DNA of 14,340 nucleotides, from positions 11,016 to 25,355 of the forward strand of contig DEKQ01000010.1 of assembly GCA_002353975.1 (NCBI GenBank), in the 5' to 3' direction. Positions 1 through 6,873 of the stretch are shown here, in pieces. How positions within the stretch are numbered: the stretch's first letter is position 1; the number at the start of each line of letters is the position of its first letter. Under the pieces are notes generated by a model that saw only the letters and a list, made by a program, of their open reading frames with translations, searched no databases and was not told the DNA's origin. The position numbers were made by a program, and so were the translations under genes. Source of the DNA: Prevotellaceae bacterium UBA2718. Lineage in GTDB: Bacteria; Bacteroidota; Bacteroidia; Bacteroidales; Bacteroidaceae.

Positions 1-186
1 AAAAAAGTGACAAAAGTGATTTTTCGCACCTTCAAAAATCGTAAGAATTTCGGAGCGCGACAGCCTGCGCCCGCAAATAACGCACGAGAGAGCATGAAAG
101 CGCAAGGCATTGAGTGTCAAGTGTTTGACGCGTTTCGCGTCAAAAATCACCCACAAAAACCGCCAAAACGACCACAAAAATCGGGG
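1..186. other. Gene-free stretch with a perfect palindrome
   Basis: No convincing gene. A 60-codon open frame (7-189, plus) exists, but it has no ribosome-binding site, a low-complexity Lys/Pro/Gln-rich end and no recognisable domain, so I do not call it. The clearest element is an inverted repeat at 124-144: TTTGACGCG, loop TTT, CGCGTCAAA, a 9-bp perfect stem. No T-run follows on either strand, so it is not a typical terminator; it could be an operator or part of a dispersed repeat that continues into the 22-bp array at 187. Function is unknown. Confidence 0.5.
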
Positions 187-274
187 TAAAAGACCTACTA
201 TTACCCCCTGAAAGACCTACTTTCACCGAGTAAAAGACCTACTTTCACCGAGTAAAAGACCTACTATTACCCTC
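187..274. repeat. Four tandem 22-bp repeats
   Basis: Four head-to-tail units of exactly 22 bp start at 187, 209, 231 and 253, with consensus TAAAAGACCTACT followed by TTCACCGAG or ATTACCC. The arrangement is symmetric: the inner two units (209-252) end in TTTCACCGAG and the outer two end in TATTACCC. The core AAAGACCTACT is the same in all four. A period of 22 bp is about two helical turns, so each unit would show the same face to a bound protein. Iteron-like binding sites or a dispersed Bacteroidales intergenic repeat are both possible; neither can be decided from this window. Confidence 0.85.
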
Positions 275-277
275 CAA

Positions 278-305
278 ATTGAAAATTGAGAGTTGAGAAT
301 TGAGA
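278..305. repeat. Heptamer tandem repeat (ATTGAGA)4
   Basis: Four copies of a 7-bp unit: ATTGAAA (278-284), ATTGAGA (285-291), GTTGAGA (292-298), ATTGAGA (299-305). It lies four bases after the 22-bp array, between that array and the terminator of the GH106 gene. The AT-rich short-period style resembles the 8-bp repeat at 11043-11062. No coding role is apparent. Confidence 0.75.
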
Positions 306-393
306 GTTTTGCCTGTCCGAACACCAACTTTTGACCCTCAGAGTCGTCTAGATCGCAAATTTTAGTCGAAACTTTCAAAAACACAAATGTCAC

Positions 394-436
394 AAAAAAA
401 GCCCAAAAATGGACGATTCGTCTTTTTGGACTTTTT
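394..436 (-). terminator. Rho-independent terminator of the GH106 gene
   Basis: On the minus strand, a 14-bp stem (AAAAAGTCCAAAAA, 436-423, with TTTTTGGGCTTTTT, 409-396) encloses a second stem GACG/CGTC (422-419 with 415-412). It runs into seven T (400-394). It begins 43 bp after the GH106 stop codon. One pair in the main stem is a G.U wobble in minus-strand RNA but would be a C.A mismatch in plus-strand RNA, so the structure is suited to the leftward transcript. Confidence 0.88.
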
Positions 437-479
437 CGCGTCTCCGCTCTTTCCTCCCCCTTGCGTTGCCTTTGCATTC

Positions 480-3400
480 CTATCTGAGGATGTGTATTGT
501 GGGCTGTGCGCTGAGGCCTGATGGTACTAAGGTGTCGTCGGGCTTCGCCAGTGGGGTGGTTTGCCACGTCGTGCGTTGTGCCTCTGGCAGGAGGGCGTCG
601 CCTACGAGGCGGTTCCACAGCGTGTTGGCTATGCGCAGCTCTATGGTGTTCTTGCCCGAACGGAGCAGGCCGGTGATGTCTGTCTCCCACGGTGAGCACC
701 ACACGATGCCTGCCGACTGACCGTTGATGATTACCTCAGCGGCGCTGCCCATCAAGGGGAGTGACAGCCGATAATTGGCGGTTTCATCGGTCTTTAGCTT
801 GAAGGTGGAGGTGAGCTTTACCGTTCCGGAGTAGTACTTGATGCGCGGGTCAGATGCCAGAGTCCAGTCAATCTCCCCTGCGGAGTGCCCGGTGCCTGTG
901 GCACCTTGCGCTGCAAAGAACTGTAGGGAACGGTGGCGGCAAGTGTCATTGTCTATGACGACGGGCTCAGCAGGGCCTCCCATCTCGGTGTCGAAGGTGG
1001 CGGTCCAAGGCTGGGTCAGGGGTACTTCTTCCGTCGGTGTCTTGGTGCCCGCAATACTATTGCAGACACCGGGACGAAGGGTGTCGCTTAATATAATAAA
1101 ATAGGTTTCGCGTGCGTGGAGGGTAAGATTGAGCGCGGTGGAGGAGGGGCGAGGGTTGGGGGGCGAGGGTTGAGGGAGGAGGGATGTGCGTTCACCCGTC
1201 ACGGGGTTCCATAACTCAGCCGATGCGGCACTGACGTTGAAGCGGAAACTGCCGCTTACGTCTTGGTCGCTGTGGTTGTTGAGGAAATATATGTCCTCGT
1301 TGGCAGTGCGGCGATGGCAGGAGTAAAGCGTCTTATCGCGGACGGGACTTTCCACGTCGGGCCTGAGCCCCGCCTCCTGTAGGGCCTGCTCCAGCGAACG
1401 GCTGTCGGTCTGCGGGTCATAGATGGGTATGCCTGCCTTGCGGAAGGCTTCAATCTTCTCTATAGCCTCTTTGGGTAGCTGACTACCGTCTGTAGGCAGT
1501 ATCATCATGCGATAGCTGACACCGTCGGGCAGGGTGATGCGCCCATCGGACGCGGACATGCGGCTGAGCAGGGCGTCGGTGGTAAAGGCGTCGAAGTCGT
1601 AGCCCTGTGGCATGTGTGGCAGCTTGTGGGAGAGGATGCGTGCCGGTATATCGTCGCCGAGGTAATAGCAGATGTCGCTGACGGGCTTCCCCTGCCGCAG
1701 CATCCACGAGCAGCGAGCCTGATAGTCCCAGAAGGGTTTGCTGAGCGGCCACAGCGTGTTGAGACGGTTCAGCACGTATTGCCTGCCGTTGGCAGTGCTT
1801 ATGCGCAGTTGCTCTCCCGCCTGCCTCACCCAGGGCTGATAGGCTACGGCGCATACTACGAGCTCATTGATACCGTAGGCGTATGCGTAGTCGGCAAGGT
1901 TCTTGATGTCGGCGAGGGTGTGCCGGTAGGTGATGTCGGTGAATGCCTCGCCTGATGCTATCTGCTTGCCGTAGAGGTGTGCTGCGCTGGAGCAGTCCTT
2001 GATGTCGTAGCTGCCTTCGGTCTGGTAGCCCCAGAACTCACTCTGCGGCTTGTCCACAAGCTTCTTTACCGACACGGCATCGCCTGCCATGCACAGTGCT
2101 CCGCCTATGGCCTGTGCGGTGAGGGTGAGTCCCTCGGCGCGGCAGAGGCGGTTAAACTCGCCGTAGTAACGGTCGGTGATGAGAGAGTTGATGGTATGGC
2201 GCAGGTCATATAGGAACTTGTTGGACTCTTCGGCAGAGCCTACCACGTATCCCGCCATAACGGGCAGGAAGGGAGTGATGTCATATCCCTGCGCTTTCTG
2301 GAACTCCTGCGGCATACGCAGAGTCCAGTTCTGCGGTCCTGCCTCATGGCTGTCCATGCAGATGCCGCTGAGTGAGGACGGCGCGTGGGCGTGAATGGTG
2401 TCGATGATAGGCTTCACGTAGCTCTGCCACTGCAGTTGGGCACCGTCGGTGGAAAGCTTGTCACACTCTAATCCAAGTGCCTCCTTGCGTCCGTGCTTGG
2501 TGTGTCCGCCCGTAGAGGCTGCGAAGATACGAAGAATGAGCCACTGGCCCTTGGGGGCCGCCTTCCATGTTACGTGGCCCTCGTCATCGGTGCAGGACGT
2601 GAGGTCAATGGCGCGTGAGAAGGGAAGCAGGTCTTCCGCAGCGTATGACGGTGTGCGGTCAGGCTCCATAAGCTCAGAGATGAGGCTGGCCTTCTCCTGC
2701 CACACATCCACGCTGGCACGTGCCGATATGACGACATTGCCGAAGGTGAGGCGGTCATCGCTCTTCATTCCCGAGCCCCAGTCATGGAGCCTGATACGGA
2801 AGTAGCGCCCTTTAGTCGTGGGGAAGGCGATAGTCTGCTCCTTCCCGCCACCGTGGTTCTTATACTTTGGGCGCAGGCTGCACACGGTGCGGTAGTCGAT
2901 GCCGTTGTCTGACACCTCCAGCTCGCCGATGTCTGGCAGCAACCGGAAGCCGCAGCCGAAGAACTCCCCCTCACGGTAGATGCCGTTGTCGGGGTGAACG
3001 AGGAAGTGCGACTTCGGCACTTGCATGGAGGAGGTGCGCGCCTTTCCCCTGCCTCCGGTGACGTAGGTGATGCTGCGCGCCGTGAAGGTCTTGCCGAAGT
3101 CTATCACCATGTATGCCGTCTGTGAAGGGTCATCGAGGCGCATCACGGAGTCAGGGCTGAAGAAAGGACGTGAGTCGGCCATGAGGTCGGGCTCGTATGG
3201 CAGCGCATATACCGCCACAGTCTGCTGCCATCCCCCCGGTGTCTTGATGGCTGGCAGGTTGAACTGCACATTGCCTCCTTTGCTGTTGAGCAGCATCTCG
3301 TGGCTGTTCAGGCGCTGCATGCTCTTGTCGGGCGTTATCCACTTGCCTCCTGCCACATATCCGTTGCTGGCATTGACCTCAAAAGTCAGGCCGAGGCGAT

Positions 3401-3767
3401 GCGCCTCTTGCGCAGAAAAGACTATCTCGTCCCACCATTCGGGCGTGAAAACCTGTGCCGCTCCCTCGCCGTTGCCGTGCACCTGGTCGTAGTAAACCAC
3501 GCCTCCTACGCCGGCCTGACGAAATGACTCAAGGTCGGCGGTGATGCCCTGATGCGTTCCTTCGGTCTCACCATGAAACCACCACACCTTTGTGCGGGCG
3601 GTGTCCTGTGGATGAAGGAACCCGTCGTATAGAAATGACATGCCCCCCGGCGGCTCACCCAAGGTGGGAGAGCAGCCGGAGGGCATGGGATATGCTTCCG
3701 CAAGAGCAGGGCAGATGCCTGCAGTCAGAATAGTTAGGAGGATGCGTAGGAGTATTGTCTTCTGCAT
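480..3767 (-). CDS. Exported GH106-type alpha-L-rhamnosidase
   Basis: A 1095-residue protein that I read as a glycoside hydrolase family 106 alpha-L-rhamnosidase, an inverting enzyme removing terminal rhamnose from pectic or other plant glycans. The start at 3767 (rather than ATG 3791) gives a clean signal peptide, MQKTILLRILLTIL..ALAEA, and a leader of about 35 nt after the promoter box at 3808; the upstream ATG would leave only about 10 nt. Order: signal peptide 1-25; (beta/alpha)8-type catalytic region beginning with KVWWFHGETEG near 60; an inserted discoidin-like beta-sandwich about 215-350; the rest of the barrel with E475 (in MDSHEAGP) and E607 (in ASGEAF); a C-terminal beta-sandwich with NGQSAGIVWCSPW and LRIANTLWNRL near 1014-1055. 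The two Glu are 132 residues apart, matching the spacing I recall for the catalytic pair of B. thetaiotaomicron BT0986. Likely periplasmic or surface located. Monocistronic: own promoter and terminator. A Pro-rich loop at about 864-876 is odd. Confidence 0.88.
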   Translation of the reverse strand: MQKTILLRILLTILTAGICPALAEAYPMPSGCSPTLGEPPGGMSFLYDGFLHPQDTARTKVWWFHGETEGTHQGITADLESFRQAGVGGVVYYDQVHGNGEGAAQVFTPEWWDEIVFSAQEAHRLGLTFEVNASNGYVAGGKWITPDKSMQRLNSHEMLLNSKGGNVQFNLPAIKTPGGWQQTVAVYALPYEPDLMADSRPFFSPDSVMRLDDPSQTAYMVIDFGKTFTARSITYVTGGRGKARTSSMQVPKSHFLVHPDNGIYREGEFFGCGFRLLPDIGELEVSDNGIDYRTVCSLRPKYKNHGGGKEQTIAFPTTKGRYFRIRLHDWGSGMKSDDRLTFGNVVISARASVDVWQEKASLISELMEPDRTPSYAAEDLLPFSRAIDLTSCTDDEGHVTWKAAPKGQWLILRIFAASTGGHTKHGRKEALGLECDKLSTDGAQLQWQSYVKPIIDTIHAHAPSSLSGICMDSHEAGPQNWTLRMPQEFQKAQGYDITPFLPVMAGYVVGSAEESNKFLYDLRHTINSLITDRYYGEFNRLCRAEGLTLTAQAIGGALCMAGDAVSVKKLVDKPQSEFWGYQTEGSYDIKDCSSAAHLYGKQIASGEAFTDITYRHTLADIKNLADYAYAYGINELVVCAVAYQPWVRQAGEQLRISTANGRQYVLNRLNTLWPLSKPFWDYQARCSWMLRQGKPVSDICYYLGDDIPARILSHKLPHMPQGYDFDAFTTDALLSRMSASDGRITLPDGVSYRMMILPTDGSQLPKEAIEKIEAFRKAGIPIYDPQTDSRSLEQALQEAGLRPDVESPVRDKTLYSCHRRTANEDIYFLNNHSDQDVSGSFRFNVSAASAELWNPVTGERTSLLPQPSPPNPRPSSTALNLTLHARETYFIILSDTLRPGVCNSIAGTKTPTEEVPLTQPWTATFDTEMGGPAEPVVIDNDTCRHRSLQFFAAQGATGTGHSAGEIDWTLASDPRIKYYSGTVKLTSTFKLKTDETANYRLSLPLMGSAAEVIINGQSAGIVWCSPWETDITGLLRSGKNTIELRIANTLWNRLVGDALLPEAQRTTWQTTPLAKPDDTLVPSGLSAQPTIHILR
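1146..1174. repeat. 14-bp G-rich direct repeat inside the GH106 gene
   Basis: On the plus strand GGGGCGAGGGTTG occurs at 1146-1158, and the same series recurs 14 bp later (C1150 to C1164), within a G-rich tract of about 1137-1183. On the coding strand this reads as a Pro-rich loop (PQPSPPNPRPSST) between GERTSLL and the strand LNLTLHARETYFII. A 14-bp period is not a multiple of three, so the repeat arose at DNA level, not as a protein repeat. Similar C-rich sequence is intergenic at 9203-9239. Confidence 0.6.
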
Positions 3768-3807
3768 GGGTTTGTTTGTTAAGAGTAGCATGATTTGTTT
3801 TTTGCAG

Positions 3808-3843
3808 CAAAGTTATAGATTATAAAAATGCCGTGCATGGCAA
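3808..3843 (-). promoter_or_regulatory. Promoter of the GH106 gene
   Basis: On the minus strand TAACTTTG (3815-3808) matches the Bacteroidetes -7 box TAnnTTTG and continues as CTGCA. TTGCCA lies at 3843-3838, 22 bp upstream of the -7 box; if this is the -33 element its spacing is longer than the 19-21 bp usually quoted, so that part is weak. Transcription would start near 3803, favouring translation from ATG 3767. Confidence 0.6.
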
Positions 3844-3945
3844 TGGGGTGTGAAAAAGTGTAATATTATATAGGAACGCGTGTGGGCATGACTTATTGCG
3901 GCGGAGCGATGCCTGCGGGGACGTTTTTATACTTTTTTGCACAAG

Positions 3946-3982
3946 TTTGCCACTTCCATCTCTGGCTTACCGAGTACCTTTG
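3946..3982 (+). promoter_or_regulatory. Promoter of the GH43-GH28 gene
   Basis: TACCTTTG (3975-3982), followed by CAGCA, matches the TAnnTTTG box. TTTGCCA is at 3946-3952, leaving 22 bp between TTGCCA and the box, the same arrangement as in the divergent GH106 promoter. Transcription would begin near 3988, giving a 5' leader of about 235 nt before ATG 4223. Confidence 0.6.
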
Positions 3983-3992
3983 CAGCAGAAAT

Positions 3993-4129
3993 GTGGGAAG
4001 ATGCCCACCCATTAGAACGATGTATATAAAGTTTCGTAATAGTAGTTTTTAGTTAGTTAATCAGTAGGTGTTCGCTTACTGTGGTGTTCTTTCCGGAGCG
4101 GTGTCGGTGTGTTGGCCGGCACATGCTCC
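3993..4129 (+). promoter_or_regulatory. Hairpin-rich 5' leader of the GH43-GH28 gene
   Basis: Three stems can be drawn in the predicted leader RNA. First: GTGGG (3993-3997) with CCCAC (4004-4008), at the very 5' end. Second: CAGTAGGT (4062-4069) with GCTTACTG (4074-4081), loop GTTC. Third: GGAGC (4095-4099) with GCTCC (4125-4129), a small internal loop, then GTGTCGG (4101-4107) with CCGGCAC (4116-4122). Stems two and three contain wobbles that pair as G.U only in plus-strand RNA. No U-run follows, so they are not terminators. I do not recognise a known riboswitch; the gene-free gap 3816-4222 otherwise holds only the two promoters. Confidence 0.5.
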
Positions 4130-4222
4130 CAGACACTGGACTTCACACATCTGCTATTGTCGCCGAACATAATACGTAATGAGCAATGAAAAGCTCGCAT
4201 GACTATAAAACAATTGAATCCT

Positions 4223-6808
4223 ATGAACAGAACATCATCAACCCTTTTCGCTATCCTGATCCTCTTATCACTGGCCATCAATGTGTCTGCCCAGCGCTAT
4301 AGTAGCATACGCCCTGGCCAGAAATGGCTTGACACCAATGGCAACCCTATCCATGCCCACGGCTTTCAGATTTTTGAGAAAGACGGCACGTACTATTGGT
4401 ATGGTGAGAACAAGGAGCATACAAAGAAGGACTCAAACGTGTGGACGTGGGGCATACGTGCTTATCGCTCCAAGGACTTCTACAACTGGGAGGACCTGGG
4501 GCTTATCATCCCGCCTGACACGTTGAATCCTCTCTCGCCACTGCACTTTTCGCAGACCCTGGACAGACCGCACATACTATATAATAAAAAGACTGGCAAG
4601 TGGGTCTGCTGGATAAAGTCGATGGATACCGACGGGTTCTTTGTCATATTGAGGGCCGACAAGTTTGAGGGTCCATACGAACTGGTAAAGAGCCTGAAGC
4701 CGGAGGGGTTCGGCGTTGGAGACTTCGATATGTACTGCGATCCCGAGACCGGCAAGGGCTATGTATGGTTTGAACGCCCACACTGGGAGATGATCTGCGC
4801 TGAGCTGACTGATGACTTCCTTGGTACCAATGGCAATTTCTCCGAGCACTTCATAGGCAACCGTCCTCCGTTTACGCGTGAAGCTCCGGCACACTTCACA
4901 TGGCGTGGCAGGCACTATATGTTTACAAGTGGTACGACAGGCTATGTGCCCAATCCATCGAGGGTCTGCGTCTTTGACCAGTATCACGGTCACTACACCG
5001 ATCTGGGTGATCCGTGCATTGATGACAAATATGAGGATTCCTTTGCATCACAGATAACCAGTGTAATCAAGATACCGGGCCGTAACCTCTATGTAGCACT
5101 GGCAGACCGCTGGTTGCCTGATCTCGTGGGGACGGATATTCCTGTGCGTATAGCACGTAACTATGAGCAGCGCTATACCAAGCATAAGCCCTTTGACCGT
5201 GACTTTACGACGCCGCAGGTGAAAGACAAAACGGGGGTGAAACGCAATAAATGGGACACCACGGAAGACTCGCGTTATGTGTTCCTTCCCATCACATTCT
5301 CGCCTGAGGGCAAGCCCACACTCATCTGGCAAGATGAATGGAGGCTTGAGGATTACGATATCCCCACATTGCAGGATGTAGGCCCGCAGGCCATGACTCC
5401 AGAGATAGCGCCCATCAGTGCACCGTTTCCCATGCCCCAGCTTCAGCGCCCACAGATAGCCGCAAAGAAGGTAGTAGTGGGCATGTCAAAGAGCGGTATG
5501 TCCACTAAAGCCATACAGTCAGCCATAGACAAGATGTCCAAGCGCGGTGGAGGGCAGGTTGTCATTCCTGCAGGTAGGTGGCAGTCGGGGCGCATTCAGC
5601 TCAAATCAGGCGTGGAGCTGCATCTCAGTGAAGGTTGCGAACTGGCATTCAGCGGACAGATTAAGGACTATCTCCCTGTTGTCTTCACCCGTGATGAGGG
5701 TATTGAGATAATGTCGCTCGGGGCTTTTATCTATGCCAATGAGGCCGAAAACATTGCCATTACAGGTAGGGGAAAGATAATTGGGCCGTCAACAGACTGT
5801 GAGATTTATCAGATTAACAAGGAAAAGGCGCTCAACATAGAGAAGATAATCTCGCCGGACATGCCAATCTCAGAGCGTGTATTTGATGGCAAGCATCGAA
5901 ACGGCGAGGTGTTCCTGCCCAAGTCTGTTGCGCCGATACGCTGCAAGAATGTCCTCATAGAGGGCATCACCGTATGCCAGGGACTTTACTGGAACATAGT
6001 GCCGCAATACTGTGAGAACGTAATCATACGCGGTGTCACCGTCAATAGCTTTGGTCATGGCAGAACGGACGGCATAGACATAGAATCGTCAAAGAATGTG
6101 CTTGTGGAGTATTGCTCTCTGGATTGTCAGGATGATTGCTACACGATGAAGAGCGGACGCAATGAAGAGGGCGTGCGTGTGGGCATTCCTACACAGAATG
6201 TGGTGGTGCGCCATTGCCTTGCATTGCGTGGAGCAGGCGGAATAGTATGTGGTACCGAAGTTGCCGGGGGTATAAAGAATATCTATTGTCACGACTGTGT
6301 GTTTCAGGGCACCGACCAGGCAGTGCGCATAAAGACACTACGTCCACGTGGAGGTGGATTGGAAGGACTTACCGTGGAACGCATACGAGCTAATGTGAAG
6401 GACTATGCTTTCTTCTGTGATATGCTCGGAAGCATCAAGTGGGGTGGGGATTTGGCTAAGCGATTGCCAGTTCAACCCATTACGGCACAGACACCGGACT
6501 TCAATACCGTCACCGTTAATAATGTAATCGTAGATAACTGCCGTCAACTTATCTTTGCACTTGGACTGCCCGAACGCCCATTGCGCAATGTGCTCATCAG
6601 CAATATCAGGGCTAACTGCTCACAATTCATGAAGATGCGCGATACGCAGGGCTTCGTCCTGCAGAACGCAGCGGTCACAGCAGAAGCCTCCACAGCATCC
6701 ATAGATGGCTGCACGGGAGTGATGATGCTTGGAGTCAGCATCAATGGGGAGAAACCCAGAGACATCACCTATCCAGGTGAAAAGTCAACGCCGGTAATAT
6801 CCAATTGA
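4223..6808 (+). CDS. Exported GH43-like / GH28 fusion, pectin-type enzyme
   Basis: An 861-residue protein joining two glycosidase folds. ATG 4223 is preferred over ATG 4199 because it opens directly on a signal peptide (MNRTSSTLFAILILLSL..SA, 1-23). Residues about 30-375 look like a GH43 five-bladed propeller: D167 (GDFDMYCDPETGKGY) and E220 (REAPAHF) fit the pKa-modulating Asp and acid Glu, but blade 1 has IHAHG (43-47) where most GH43 enzymes carry the base Asp. After a Pro-rich linker (about 393-412), residues 417-840 form a GH28 parallel beta-helix: TDGID with D616, QDD with D637/D638, and RIK 702-704, all as in polygalacturonases; the usual GHG His motif reads GAG (A671). Known GH28 members cut galacturonan or rhamnogalacturonan; GH43 members trim arabinose or galactose side chains, so a combined pectin role is inferred. 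It is divergent from the GH106 gene. The 65-bp gap downstream shows no clear terminator. Confidence 0.85.
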   Translation: MNRTSSTLFAILILLSLAINVSAQRYSSIRPGQKWLDTNGNPIHAHGFQIFEKDGTYYWYGENKEHTKKDSNVWTWGIRAYRSKDFYNWEDLGLIIPPDTLNPLSPLHFSQTLDRPHILYNKKTGKWVCWIKSMDTDGFFVILRADKFEGPYELVKSLKPEGFGVGDFDMYCDPETGKGYVWFERPHWEMICAELTDDFLGTNGNFSEHFIGNRPPFTREAPAHFTWRGRHYMFTSGTTGYVPNPSRVCVFDQYHGHYTDLGDPCIDDKYEDSFASQITSVIKIPGRNLYVALADRWLPDLVGTDIPVRIARNYEQRYTKHKPFDRDFTTPQVKDKTGVKRNKWDTTEDSRYVFLPITFSPEGKPTLIWQDEWRLEDYDIPTLQDVGPQAMTPEIAPISAPFPMPQLQRPQIAAKKVVVGMSKSGMSTKAIQSAIDKMSKRGGGQVVIPAGRWQSGRIQLKSGVELHLSEGCELAFSGQIKDYLPVVFTRDEGIEIMSLGAFIYANEAENIAITGRGKIIGPSTDCEIYQINKEKALNIEKIISPDMPISERVFDGKHRNGEVFLPKSVAPIRCKNVLIEGITVCQGLYWNIVPQYCENVIIRGVTVNSFGHGRTDGIDIESSKNVLVEYCSLDCQDDCYTMKSGRNEEGVRVGIPTQNVVVRHCLALRGAGGIVCGTEVAGGIKNIYCHDCVFQGTDQAVRIKTLRPRGGGLEGLTVERIRANVKDYAFFCDMLGSIKWGGDLAKRLPVQPITAQTPDFNTVTVNNVIVDNCRQLIFALGLPERPLRNVLISNIRANCSQFMKMRDTQGFVLQNAAVTAEASTASIDGCTGVMMLGVSINGEKPRDITYPGEKSTPVISN

Positions 6809-6873
6809 TAATGACTGTCGGCGTGTGGGGGCCTTAAAAGTGGTACATCGGGAAAATAGAACAATCACAAGCG

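Noticed and set aside
7..189. 60-residue open frame near the left edge
   Set aside because: No ribosome-binding site, no recognisable domain and a low-complexity Lys/Pro-rich end that stops exactly at the first 22-bp repeat; more likely part of a repeat element than a gene.
187..274. CRISPR array
   Set aside because: The units are directly adjacent 22-bp repeats with no unique spacers, and no cas genes are present.
4095..4129. Terminator
   Set aside because: The stem is strong but no T-run follows on either strand, and its wobble pair fits the plus-strand leader RNA.
4057..4281. 74-residue minus-strand open frame in the divergent intergenic region
   Set aside because: No start signal and no domain; it overlaps the structured leader and signal peptide region of the GH43-GH28 gene, so it is a chance frame.
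6809..6873. Bidirectional terminator between the convergent genes
   Set aside because: I looked for an inverted repeat with a T-run in this 65-bp gap and found none; termination here must be weak, factor-dependent or inside the neighbouring genes.
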